A DNA stretch of 64,000 bases from Paraglaciecola algarum (GTDB lineage: Bacteria; Pseudomonadota; Gammaproteobacteria; Enterobacterales; Alteromonadaceae): contig NZ_JAKGAS010000008.1 in NCBI RefSeq assembly GCF_021532655.1, positions 124,001 to 188,000 of the forward strand. The letters run 5' to 3'. Numbering within the stretch: the stretch's first letter is position 1; each line of letters starts with the position of its first letter. Positions 17,841-25,486 of the stretch are shown one piece after another. The position numbers and the translations under genes were made by a program. The notes beneath the pieces were generated by a model. That model did no database searches. It was given only the letters and a program-made list of their open reading frames with translations, and had not been told where the DNA came from.

Positions 17841-18413
17841 ATGTCTATGCCTTCAATTGATTTGAACTGTGTTAAATGTGACGGGATATGGAATGAGTCT
17901 ATTACTTGGGGGCCGCACCTTTATGTACATGAAGGTTTAAAAGTTTCTATAAACCGCGAGTTAGTTTGGTGCAAGAGTTGCGATTCATTTACGCCTGTTG
18001 AGTTATTTGAACAAAATGATGTGTTGAGTCAGTTTAATGAAATTAGGCAAGAACTAGATCGTTTATTGGCGTACCCAATACTTCAGGTCATCAGTAAATC
18101 TAGACGATACAGAATTAAAGACTATCAAAACCAGTTAAGTGAACTGGCATTAAAGTTATATATCTACTCGAAAAGGCTGGGTTCAGAAAAATGTTTAAGC
18201 TGTGAAAGCACAGATTTAATTGAATTTAAAAATGACTATTCACTCGATTATCAATCTGGACTTTATCGAGGTATGAAAAAAACTGGGTTTTCTCATCCTA
18301 ATTGTGGTGGAGAAATTATAGCCATACCCAACCCCATTCGTTTTAACAGAAGATACACTCCAAAGCTCTATGATATTGAAGGGCTAGCCCTTCCGAATAA
18401 CGATAGTTTTTAA
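17841..18413 (+). CDS. Zinc-ribbon-like orphan protein
   Basis: 190 residues, family not recognised. Four metal-binding-looking clusters: C10-x2-C13, C44-x2-C47, C118-x2-C121 and H152-x2-C155, which would make two zinc ribbons separated by an alpha-helical middle (about 58-112, with LSQFNEIRQELDRLL and KDYQNQLSELALKLY). No membrane segment or signal. AGGA ribosome site 7 bases before ATG 17841. It is divergent from the PLD-helicase (185 bases between) and convergent with higA. A nucleic-acid-binding role is a guess from the ribbons; a functional link to the helicase is only positional. Confidence 0.6.
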   Translation: MSMPSIDLNCVKCDGIWNESITWGPHLYVHEGLKVSINRELVWCKSCDSFTPVELFEQNDVLSQFNEIRQELDRLLAYPILQVISKSRRYRIKDYQNQLSELALKLYIYSKRLGSEKCLSCESTDLIEFKNDYSLDYQSGLYRGMKKTGFSHPNCGGEIIAIPNPIRFNRRYTPKLYDIEGLALPNNDSF

Positions 18414-18454
18414 CTGCCAAGCAATCAAAAATTCTTAGTCGGCAAAATTGATGT

Positions 18455-18739
18455 TTAATGATTAGCTAACTCTTGATAAATCGCTGGATTATCTTTGATG
18501 GTAGCTAGCACTTTGGCTGCTAAGCCAGTTGGGTTACGACGTTTTTTCTCCCAACTTTTAATAGTATCAACACTGGTACCCAGTACAGCGGCAAACTCAA
18601 CTTGAGACACATTAAGTTGCGCACGAATGGCTTTAACATCTGCGACTTCATAGGATGTCACACGAGAAGGTTTTTTGTTCCCTTGCTCAATAGCTACAGC
18701 TTCTTCAAGAGAAGCTTTCAAATCATTAAATACACTCAT
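18455..18739 (-). CDS. higA: HigA-type antitoxin (XRE family)
   Basis: 94 residues with a helix-turn-helix at about 46-90 (IRAQLNVSQVEFAAVLGTSV, then WEKKRRNPTGLAAKVL), the arrangement of HigA2-like antitoxins that follow a RelE-like toxin. The ATG overlaps the toxin's TGA (ATGA), the usual translational coupling of toxin-first higBA operons. It probably neutralises the toxin through its N-terminal part and represses the operon at the palindrome at 19099-19115. Confidence 0.85.
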   Translation of the reverse strand: MSVFNDLKASLEEAVAIEQGNKKPSRVTSYEVADVKAIRAQLNVSQVEFAAVLGTSVDTIKSWEKKRRNPTGLAAKVLATIKDNPAIYQELANH

Positions 18740-19071
18740 TTATCTTCCCCTTTCAATAATTTCACGAGTTTCTTCAACTCGGCTTTTTCACCTTTAGTTA
18801 AGGTGACTTTGACACTTTTGGGATACGCCAATATCAAGTGGATCTTTTCAGCATGGGCCAAGAAATAGATCACTCGCGCACTGCCACTTTTACCTTGATT
18901 ACCTGTGGCCATTCGTATCTTTCGTAGGCCACCGGTATCTTTGATCAAATCACCTTTTTCAGGTTGCGCAATAAGTTCTAATTGAAGGTCTTTTAGTTCA
19001 TCATCGGTCGCAATAGCGCTAATCTGTTTGGTAAAAATTGAAGTTTCAATAAAATCAATAGCATGGCTCAA
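18736..19071 (-). CDS. higB: HigB/RelE-type mRNA interferase toxin
   Basis: The open frame begins at 19161, but the first 30 codons read through promoter and repeat DNA. The supported start is TTG 19071, which has AGGAGG 7 bases upstream and yields a 111-residue protein beginning with the HigB2-like sequence SHAIDFIETSIFTKQI. Core features of the RelE fold follow: DLIKDTGGLRKIRMA, GKSGSARVIYFLA and HLILAYPKS. Toxins of this family bind ribosomes and cleave mRNA. The choice of start also restores the distance expected between the operator and the gene. Confidence 0.85.
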   Translation of the reverse strand: MSHAIDFIETSIFTKQISAIATDDELKDLQLELIAQPEKGDLIKDTGGLRKIRMATGNQGKSGSARVIYFLAHAEKIHLILAYPKSVKVTLTKGEKAELKKLVKLLKGEDK

Positions 19072-19098
19072 TAGATTCCCTCCTATCCCAAACAACAA

Positions 19099-19115
19099 GG
19101 TGTACAATGTACACC
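19099..19115. promoter_or_regulatory. Perfect palindrome upstream of higBA
   Basis: GGTGTACAATGTACACC is a perfect 17-base inverted repeat with a single central A, 27 bases before the TTG start of the toxin. This is the expected autoregulatory operator for the HigA dimer. Binding inferred from position and symmetry. Confidence 0.65.
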
Positions 19116-19139
19116 AATATGGAAATTTACACAACTGAT

Positions 19140-19320
19140 AACGTTTTGCCACCAATGCCAATGCTTTTGATTTACCCCAACTCTATGTTCGCCAATTATC
19201 TGTTTACTTTTACAGGGGGAAACTGAATTGTTTGGAGGCACCGCTTCGCCCAGTTGAACTGGCTCGACAAAAAGGCGTGGCTATGCCAAATAGTGATGGA
19301 TAGAACTCCCATTCAGCACT
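19140..19320 (-). repeat. Fragment of the structured palindromic element (degenerate copy)
   Basis: GCCAATGCTTTTGATTTACC (19157 onward, continuing CC) matches the tail of the copy at 47598-47617 apart from one inserted A, and the tail of copy A in inverse orientation. Short inverted repeats follow, including CCAGTT-G-AACTGG and a GGCGTGGCTATGCC segment, but the three-way junction is not recognisable. It sits between the higBA promoter and the second hipBA promoter. Confidence 0.5.
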
Positions 19321-19390
19321 AGAAACACTCAAGCAAATCACCAAAAAAAATAGATACTATTATATCCATTTATTTAAATTAAGTGCTATT

Positions 19391-19410
19391 ATGGACATAT
19401 ATGTATCCAT
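19391..19410. promoter_or_regulatory. Imperfect palindrome upstream of hipBA module 2
   Basis: ATGGACATATATGTATCCAT matches its own reverse complement at 16 of 20 positions and ends 14 bases before the start codon of the XRE gene. A further ATATCCAT half-site lies at about 19362. Likely operator for the module's own antitoxin (inference). Confidence 0.5.
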
Positions 19411-19424
19411 AACATAAATTCAAC

Positions 19425-19712
19425 ATGCATAAACTCTTTACTGAAAATGATATACAGTTAACCCTTGCTAATTATCTACGAGATTTAAGAAAACAAGCTA
19501 AACTCTCTCGTGATGCGCTAGCAACCAGAAGCACTGTGCCTTCATCAACCATTAAAAAGTTTGAATTAACTGGGCATATATCGCTGAGACAATTTTTATT
19601 GCTTTGGCAGTCTTTAGATGATTTAACTAGGATCCATCAATTAACGGTCAATTATGGGGATAAACACGCACTACCTACATCGATAGATGAGATCTTGAAA
19701 GATGAATTTTAA
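19425..19712 (+). CDS. HipB-like XRE antitoxin (module 2)
   Basis: 95 residues. A helix-turn-helix covers about 14-60 (LANYLRDLRKQAKLSRDALA, then PSSTIKKFELTGHISL). The last codons overlap the hipA-like gene by 11 bases, so the pair is one operon. It differs from module 1 HipB in length and has no close similarity by eye. Presumed antitoxin and repressor at the palindrome just upstream. Confidence 0.8.
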   Translation: MHKLFTENDIQLTLANYLRDLRKQAKLSRDALATRSTVPSSTIKKFELTGHISLRQFLLLWQSLDDLTRIHQLTVNYGDKHALPTSIDEILKDEF

Positions 19713-20994
19713 GGCTATTCAAAAGCTGGAAGTGAGCCGCCGACTAACTAGCGGAAAACAAGTTACGGTTGGTGTACTTGCTCAAAATAAGCAAGGTGTT
19801 TTCTTTCAATATGCCCCCCAATACCTTGCTAAGTTTGCTAGCCTTTCACCGTTTAATTTGAAATCAGACAATAGTGTGCAACTAGCACCCAAAACACCCC
19901 ACAATGGCTTGCATGGTGTATTTTCTGATGCGTTACCTGACGGGTGGGGATTGCTTTTACAAGATCGTATTTTTAGGCAACAAGATATTCTACCTAGCCT
20001 AGTCACCGCTATGGATAGACTGGCTTTTGTTGGTGATACCGCACTAGGCGCTTTATCATTTTCCCCCGTATCAAAATATGCTACTCAAGATAATCAAGTT
20101 GCTGATTTGTTTTCGCTGGGTATAAATGCACAGCAAATTTTCGATGGGCAAACAGATGACGTGCTAAATGCATTAGTAGCAGCCGGCAGTTCAGGGGGCG
20201 CTCGACCTAAAGCTCAGATTTATGTAAGCAATAACAATTTTCAAGAATGCAGCACAAAAGAGCGACTGGGGGACCAAGCTTGGATTGTTAAGTTTACCTC
20301 TAAAAATCTAGCACTTGGTCATGAAGAAGGGGTATGTGAAGCTGTCTATCTAACCTTAGCTAAGCAAGCTGGTTTAAATCCACCAGAATGGGCATTACTC
20401 AACGCACCTGAACATTCAGGTGCCAAACAGTGGCTAGCGGTGAAACGATTTGACCACATCCCCTATCAAAACCAAGCATCTGGGCGTTACCATATGCATA
20501 GTGCATGTGGCCTTTTAGATGCCGATTTTAGAGCGCCATCATTAGATTACGATGATTTAATTAGAGCCAGCAGAGTATTATGTAAATCTCCAGCAGCCGG
20601 ACAGCTTCAGTTCAAAAGGGCCATATTTAATTTATTTGCTTGTAATCAGGATGATCACAGTAAAAATTGGGGTTTTCTTCAAGACGACAGTAACAACTGG
20701 ACCCTTGCTCCCTTCTTTGACATTACATTTAGCCCTACCCCATTCGGTGAGCATTCAACTGCATATTCAGGCTTCGGAAAGTTACCACCCATAACGGCAA
20801 TTCAAAAACTAGCACAATCAGCTGGCTATGCTCGTTGGGAGCATGCAAAAATAGTGGTTAAAGAAGTAATGGAAACTGTGTCTGACTTCCCAAATGTAGC
20901 GACCAATCTTGGTGTGTCTGCTGCCACTAAAAAGTTAATTACTAATCAATTAGAAAGTAATAAAAAAGCATTACGCAAGACTCTGTCAATCTAG
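19702..20994 (+). CDS. HipA-like kinase toxin (module 2)
   Basis: 430 residues of the HipA fold but a different subgroup from module 1: the N-terminal part reads LTSGKQVTVGVLAQNKQGVF and HGVFSDALPDGWG, a phosphate-loop-like GSSGGARPK is present near 172, the catalytic loop is NQDDHSKNWGF and the metal-binding motif PFFDITFSP. All key kinase positions are kept. Translation is coupled to the preceding XRE gene. The two HipA proteins in this region are not recent duplicates. The target protein is unknown. Confidence 0.88.
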   Translation: MNFKAIQKLEVSRRLTSGKQVTVGVLAQNKQGVFFQYAPQYLAKFASLSPFNLKSDNSVQLAPKTPHNGLHGVFSDALPDGWGLLLQDRIFRQQDILPSLVTAMDRLAFVGDTALGALSFSPVSKYATQDNQVADLFSLGINAQQIFDGQTDDVLNALVAAGSSGGARPKAQIYVSNNNFQECSTKERLGDQAWIVKFTSKNLALGHEEGVCEAVYLTLAKQAGLNPPEWALLNAPEHSGAKQWLAVKRFDHIPYQNQASGRYHMHSACGLLDADFRAPSLDYDDLIRASRVLCKSPAAGQLQFKRAIFNLFACNQDDHSKNWGFLQDDSNNWTLAPFFDITFSPTPFGEHSTAYSGFGKLPPITAIQKLAQSAGYARWEHAKIVVKEVMETVSDFPNVATNLGVSAATKKLITNQLESNKKALRKTLSI

Positions 20995-21009
20995 AATATA
21001 AGTTTGACT

Positions 21010-21054
21010 GAGGGTACTCATCCCGACTCTAATCCGCGTAAATGAAAAAGCCCT
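21010..21054. repeat. 45-base direct repeat, left copy
   Basis: Begins GAGGGTACTCATCCCGACTC and ends AAAAAGCCCT. The same 45 bases, with one change, recur at 21365-21409, where they include the 5' arm of the tRNA-Ser terminator. Bases just after the left copy still resemble the decayed 3' arm, so a longer duplication is likely. Confidence 0.75.
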
Positions 21055-21114
21055 GCTGGACGGCGCTGGCAAAATAAGAAGCACTTAATTTAGATACAAT
21101 GAAATTTAAAGGTT

Positions 21115-21364
21115 AGGAGTCTACTTTACGGGATTCACTCAGGTACATCCTTGTACCTGCCCCTTCGGGCGCCAGTGGCGGTGCACCAAAGTTTGTTGGA
21201 ACAAACTAGAATAGCTTTTGCTAGCCCACGAAGTGGGTGAACTACATGGATGTAGTGAGTAAAATGTTCCTGACATTTTGTACTCAGGCTATCCCTGCCT
21301 TCGCCTACTCCGCAGACCATGCTGCGCATGTTCAAAAATATTCCAGACATTTTTGTCGAACCGC
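21115..21364. repeat. Cluster of short hairpins between two direct repeats
   Basis: No credible gene. Inverted repeats follow one another almost without gap: CAGGTAC-ATCCTT-GTACCTG (21140-21159), GCCC/GGGC (21159-21170), AGTTTGTT-GG-AACAAACT (21190-21207), CCCAC-GAA-GTGGG (21225-21237), ACTACAT-GG-ATGTAGT (21241-21256), AAAATGT-TCCTG-ACATTTT (21261-21279), AGGC-TATCCCT-GCCT (21286-21300), CGCAG-ACCATG-CTGCG (21311-21326), and an imperfect stem with loop TCCAG (21333-21355). Loops mostly carry TCC on one strand. The cluster is bounded by the 45-base repeats. Confidence 0.7.
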
Positions 21365-21409
21365 GAGGGTTCTCATCCCGACTCTAATCCGCGTAAATGA
21401 AAAAGCCCT
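21365..21409. repeat. 45-base direct repeat, right copy
   Basis: Right member of the pair with 21010-21054. It overlaps the 5' arm of the terminator of the tRNA-Ser gene and so is probably the original location, with the left copy as the duplicate. Confidence 0.75.
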
Positions 21410-21432
21410 AGCGGACAACGCTAGGGCTTTTT
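21400..21432 (-). terminator. Intrinsic terminator of tRNA-Ser (bidirectional)
   Basis: Stem AAAAAGCCCTAGCG (21400-21413) with CGCTAGGGCTTTTT (21419-21432) around a 5-base loop, 8 bases from the 3' end of the tRNA. A-tract and T-tract on opposite sides let it work in either direction. Confidence 0.85.
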
Positions 21433-21440
21433 CATTTATA

Positions 21441-21530
21441 TGGCGGAGAGAGAGGGATTCGAACCCTCGTTAGGTTTAACCCTAAACACACTTTCCAGGC
21501 GTGCGCCTTCAGCCACTCAGCCACCTCTCC
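21441..21530 (-). tRNA. tRNA-Ser (anticodon GGA)
   Basis: 90 bases on the minus strand with CCA encoded. Acceptor stem GGAGAGG pairs with the TCTCTCC before G-CCA; the anticodon loop reads CTGGAAA, giving anticodon GGA (UCC/UCU serine codons); there is a long variable arm (GTTTAGGGTTAAACCTAAC), as required for class II tRNA-Ser; and the T arm holds GGGTTCGAATCCC. A TATAAT 25 bases upstream (21561-21556) is a good -10. Confidence 0.97.
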
Positions 21531-22080
21531 GTAAAACTTTTAAATTGTAAGCCTTATTATAATGAGTTAATAAACCTAACTCGGCGCAAGGCGTGCGCTG
21601 TTTCTACCGCTTAAAACTTAATACAAAGCAAAAGCCAAAACTGTATACATACGGTGAAATGGTCAAATACACGTCCCTGATGATATACACCCAATCTCGC
21701 CATCCATGACTCGATGTTAAACCACCGCGGAGCAGTGCTCCTAAATATAGTGGTTTAACCCACCTCTCCGTAAAACTTTCAAATTGTGAGCCTAATTTAT
21801 AGTGAGTTATTAATTCTAACTCGGCGCAAGGCGTGCGCGTTATTCTACAGTTTAAGACTTATTACAAGACAAAAACCATATACATACGGTGTAGTAGTCA
21901 AATACACTTCCATGATGATATGCACCCAATCTCGCCATCCTTGACTCGATGTTAAACCACCGCGGAGCAGTGCTCCTAAAGATAGTGGTTTAACCCACCT
22001 CTCCGTAAAACTTTTAAATTGTAAGCCTAATTTATAGTGAGTTATTAACTCTAACTCGGCGCAAGGCATGCGCTACTCAT
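21521..22080 (-). repeat. Tandem repeats containing the tRNA-Ser promoter and first tRNA bases
   Basis: Imperfect tandem units begin (on plus) with CCACCTCTCCG at 21521, 21760 and 21995: 239, 235 and about 85 bases. Each carries the first 10 bases of tRNA-Ser (plus-strand complement), its upstream flank with the -10, and, in the two full units, a strong hairpin with arms GTTAAACCAC and GTGGTTTAAC plus an inner GGAGCA/TGCTCC stem (21716-21759 and 21951-21994). Only the first unit abuts a complete tRNA. This accounts for most of the gene-free 21531-22277 stretch; 22081-22234 shows nothing further. Confidence 0.85.
21556..21561 (-). promoter_or_regulatory. -10 element of the tRNA-Ser promoter
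   Basis: TATAAT on the minus strand, 25 bases before the tRNA 5' end, followed by a G/C-rich AAGGC. No standard -35 at 17 bases. Copies 2 and 3 of the tandem repeat carry TATAAA at the same place. Confidence 0.55.
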
Positions 22081-22235
22081 AAAATCTAAATGACTTTCTG
22101 AGGGCGCGTATGTTAGGTAAATCAAGGCCATGAATCAAGTTAAAAACCCTAGTTTTAGAATAATTTAACGAAACCCACACTTAATTCTCTTTTATGCTGT
22201 AGTTTCTCCTTTCTAACGTACAAAAAAGTAGCACA

Positions 22236-22259
22236 TAAAAAAGCCCTCCGAAGAGGGCT
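22236..22259 (-). terminator. Intrinsic terminator of the GH26-TonB receptor operon
   Basis: On the minus strand AGCCCTC-TTCG-GAGGGCT (22259-22242) is followed by a T run, 18 bases after the receptor stop codon. UUCG tetraloop, typical strong terminator. Confidence 0.9.
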
Positions 22260-22277
22260 AATCACACTCTTAACACT

Positions 22278-25200
22278 TTACAGTTTAACTTGTACACCCA
22301 AAGTTAAACGACGTTCAGCATAGACTCGGCTATCAATATTCGATTGCCATTGATGATAGTTTTCTTGGTACTCTTCTGTCAGGTTAGTCCCTTGCATTGA
22401 TATCGTTACCATCTCATTAACGTCATAGCTTACCGAGGCATCCACGTAACTGGTGGCTTGTGTCCAATAGGCAAAACGATAAGCGCCTTCGTACTTCACA
22501 CCATTAAACATTTCACTACGGTAGTTATGGGCAATACGCGCTTGTAGACCGTCTTTTTCATACCACAAGGCTAAGTTAGTTTGATGCTTGGAGTTACCAA
22601 TACCCGGTAATGATTGGCCATAGAAATCCATGTCGTTACTGTTACTCGGTGAATAAGTATAGTTGGCAGTGATACCAAAGCCACTGGCCCAGCCGTCAAG
22701 GAAGTCTAAGCCTTGCTGGTAGCCGATCTCAACGCCCGGATCGCTCCAATCTCCTGAGATATCAAAGGTCTCGGTAGTTTGAATCGGAACGGTGCCGGTA
22801 AAGCTGTCAGTTGACAGGTTATAACCTCGCACCACACCATCACTATCGACAATATCATCACGCTCGATTAATGAGGTTCTGAATTCGGTATTACCGCGGC
22901 CAATAAACACGCCAAGGTTAAACATACCGGTTTCACTGAAATACCACTCATAGGAAATTTCGGCGTTATCATTACGGTTAGGTTGTAAATTAGGATTACC
23001 ATCTTGGCCACCACCAGTAGCACAGAAAACTTCTTCGCCTTGGGCATTAGTGATACCGCAGTTTTTCACGCGGTTAACGGTTAAACCACCGGCCAAGCTA
23101 TCGGTATTATGGGTCGATACCGTTTCAGTGTAAGAGAAACGCAATATCTGCTCATCATCAAGATTCAACGCAAAGTTAATGGCTGGCAAGAAATCACTGT
23201 AGTCATTAATAGTGTTAATCTTATTGCCATCGGGCTGCAATATTCCTGGACCAATTAAGAAATCCTGACCATTAAAGTTAGCTACTGTACCTTGTAAGCC
23301 CTCACTTTGAATAATATCGAACTCGGTTTTGATATAGCGAAAACCCACATTACCGGTATAAGTCATACCGGCGATATCGCCCTCTAAGTTCGCTTGGAAG
23401 TACAACGATTGGGTTTCTTCTCTAACGTTATACACATTGGCTGCGTCAGGCACCAACACGTTAGTACCGTAAATTTCATTGTGCCAGGCGATAGGATCTT
23501 TCATCGCTTTGGGGTCAATAAAATACAAGGTGCCTAAACCCGTGGTCCCATGAAAGTCACTGATACCGGTGATCATGCCTTTGCCATCAAGTTCAGTGAA
23601 TGACATCGGCTCGATATAAGACTCAAGAGTCAATGGGGCTTGAGTAGCAACATCTTTCCAGCGAGCCAAGAATGCATCGCCATATTGGTTGGTACGTGCC
23701 ACACCGCCATACCAGCCGTCTTTGGATACTTCGCGTTTACCGATACGCGCACCAAAATCCACCGAGGTGAACATATCTAACGCATCTAACTCCAGTATAT
23801 AGCTTCCATCAAAACGTAGGATGTCCAAATCCGCATTAGAATATTCACCGTACAAATTACTAGATTTATTGCTATAACGGTTCATATTACTACCAAATTG
23901 TTCGGTGGTAATACTGCCATCAGATTCGGTGAAATCCATCGATGGGAATGCCCAATTTTGCGTGCCACCGGCATAGGAAATTTGAATAGGGATTTGTGTA
24001 TAGGCATCCACTGCTGTGCCATCGGGCAATGTCGCTGGCAGCCCCGCATAACCCCATGGGTTTGCATCGCTGATAAATTCGGTCCCTGGCCCATGGTAGG
24101 TATCACCAATTTGTGAACCCGAGGTAATAAATGAGTCGATAACACTGCGGCTCATATCATTGACCGCTTCACCATGTACCCAACGTACTTTACCGGTAAA
24201 ATTGCCACCATTATCAAAGGCTAATTCCAAATTAGTATTCAATGCTTCTTTGTCTATCGCCCAGGTTTGGGTATGGGTTTTCACCGCCCGCGCCTGATAA
24301 TCGGCCGCCTGAATGGTGTAATAATTACCCTCGTTGGTGGTAAACACGCCATCCGAACTGGTGATATTTGGATACTCAGTAGTTTCGGTCGGTGTATACC
24401 AACCGGTTACCCCTTGCCATGCTTGGCTGGCCACAATACCTGCAAAGTATTGGTATTCTTCTAACTTGGTATAAAACACATCACCCGTTAATTTTAATGA
24501 ATCTGTCAGCTGGATCTGCAAAGAAGTATTCACCCCAGTGCGATCTCGCTCTATAAAACGGTTACTGGCTTGATGCCCTTGAAAGCCGTAATAGACATCA
24601 TTAAAGTCACCATCACCGTTAACGTCCACATTATCTTGCACAAAGTTAGAAGTTTCAGAAGCATTAAATGACCAACCGCCATATTGCCCGGGTTCTCCAC
24701 CCTGTGAGCCATTGGTATAGTCCGCCAAATAACTACTGGATTGTGAGACGTTTAAAGTAAAACCATAATCACTATCTTGGTTGTAACCGACAAACGCCGA
24801 TAACGCACCATCAGTTTCTTTACCGAGTGATCCACGTTGTGCTTCAGCCTTACCTAATGCAGTCCAGCCATCTTCCAATAAAAATGGGCGGTTGGTTTTA
24901 AGATCAATTGTACCGGCTAAACCACTGACCACATTACGGGCTTGTGATGATTTATACACATCCAAGCCCGACACCATAGTCGATGGGATATCGGCAAAAT
25001 CAGGTGTAATAGTAGTCACGTTACCTGCCGATAACATTTGTTCACCATTTAAGGTAGTAGTGACGTTACCATTACCACGAATGTTAACCAAGGCGCCTTC
25101 ACCACCAGAACGGGTGATTTGAATACCGGTAATACGTTGCAGTGAATCCGCAATAGTCGCATCGGGTAATTTACCAATATCAACCGCACTGATTGAATCC

Positions 25201-25415
25201 ACCACACTGCCAGCGAAGCGTTTATTAGCTATCGATTGGATAAGTGAACCACGAATACCACGCACAATAATCACTTCATCATTAGGTTCAGCTTGATTAG
25301 TAGATTCATTTTGTTGAGCCAAAACATCGCCCGAGAGCACTATACTTGCGGAAATACTAGCCGCTATACTGGCAGACAAAAGACTGCGATTAAATTTTTT
25401 ACTGTGGAAAGACAT
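22278..25415 (-). CDS. TonB-dependent receptor for mannan oligosaccharides
   Basis: About 1045 residues. Of two in-frame ATGs (25421, 25415) the second is preferred because AAGGA lies 6 bases before it; it gives MSFHSKKFNRSLL and a signal peptide cleaved after LAQ. A plug domain starts near 50 (DEVIIVRGIRGSLIQSIANK, then DATIADSLQRITGIQITR), followed by a 22-strand barrel with many aromatic and Gly-Asn stretches, ending in LGVQVKL. Receptors of this type, common in Alteromonadales, import oligosaccharides across the outer membrane using TonB. Position directly after the GH26 gene in the same operon, with no SusD homologue, assigns mannan oligomers as the ligand (inference). Confidence 0.85.
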   Translation of the reverse strand: MSFHSKKFNRSLLSASIAASISASIVLSGDVLAQQNESTNQAEPNDEVIIVRGIRGSLIQSIANKRFAGSVVDSISAVDIGKLPDATIADSLQRITGIQITRSGGEGALVNIRGNGNVTTTLNGEQMLSAGNVTTITPDFADIPSTMVSGLDVYKSSQARNVVSGLAGTIDLKTNRPFLLEDGWTALGKAEAQRGSLGKETDGALSAFVGYNQDSDYGFTLNVSQSSSYLADYTNGSQGGEPGQYGGWSFNASETSNFVQDNVDVNGDGDFNDVYYGFQGHQASNRFIERDRTGVNTSLQIQLTDSLKLTGDVFYTKLEEYQYFAGIVASQAWQGVTGWYTPTETTEYPNITSSDGVFTTNEGNYYTIQAADYQARAVKTHTQTWAIDKEALNTNLELAFDNGGNFTGKVRWVHGEAVNDMSRSVIDSFITSGSQIGDTYHGPGTEFISDANPWGYAGLPATLPDGTAVDAYTQIPIQISYAGGTQNWAFPSMDFTESDGSITTEQFGSNMNRYSNKSSNLYGEYSNADLDILRFDGSYILELDALDMFTSVDFGARIGKREVSKDGWYGGVARTNQYGDAFLARWKDVATQAPLTLESYIEPMSFTELDGKGMITGISDFHGTTGLGTLYFIDPKAMKDPIAWHNEIYGTNVLVPDAANVYNVREETQSLYFQANLEGDIAGMTYTGNVGFRYIKTEFDIIQSEGLQGTVANFNGQDFLIGPGILQPDGNKINTINDYSDFLPAINFALNLDDEQILRFSYTETVSTHNTDSLAGGLTVNRVKNCGITNAQGEEVFCATGGGQDGNPNLQPNRNDNAEISYEWYFSETGMFNLGVFIGRGNTEFRTSLIERDDIVDSDGVVRGYNLSTDSFTGTVPIQTTETFDISGDWSDPGVEIGYQQGLDFLDGWASGFGITANYTYSPSNSNDMDFYGQSLPGIGNSKHQTNLALWYEKDGLQARIAHNYRSEMFNGVKYEGAYRFAYWTQATSYVDASVSYDVNEMVTISMQGTNLTEEYQENYHQWQSNIDSRVYAERRLTLGVQVKL

Positions 25416-25446
25416 ATTCATTCCTTTCTTATTAAATTGGTCGTGC

Positions 25447-25486
25447 AGGCCACACTCAATGCCAATATTTGTGCATTGAGTGAGCC
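25447..25486 (-). other. Intercistronic hairpin between GH26 and receptor genes
   Basis: Arms ACTCAATGC (25454-25462) and GCATTGAGT (25473-25481), extended by AGGC/GCCT after a small bulge, with a 10-base loop and no T-tract. Directly beside it GAATAG-AGG-CTATTC forms a second small stem. Such structures between cistrons often mark mRNA processing or protect one part of the transcript; inference. Confidence 0.5.

Noticed and set aside
18736..19161. 141-residue version of HigB
   Set aside because: The extra 30 codons cover the operator and promoter; the strong ribosome site favours TTG 19071.
21237..21473. 78-codon frame ending in RERDSNPR
   Set aside because: It crosses the terminator and the 3' part of tRNA-Ser; a usual spurious call next to tRNA genes.
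21716..21759. Hairpin in the tandem repeats as a second tRNA or tRNA-like gene
   Set aside because: Only the first ten tRNA bases match; there are no anticodon or T arms.
21903..22080. Attachment-site pair of an integrated phage near tRNA-Ser
   Set aside because: No integrase or phage gene in the window and no copy of the tRNA 3' end at the far border was found.
23882..24145. Antisense and shifted frames within the TonB receptor and GH26 genes
   Set aside because: Shadows of the real coding frames.
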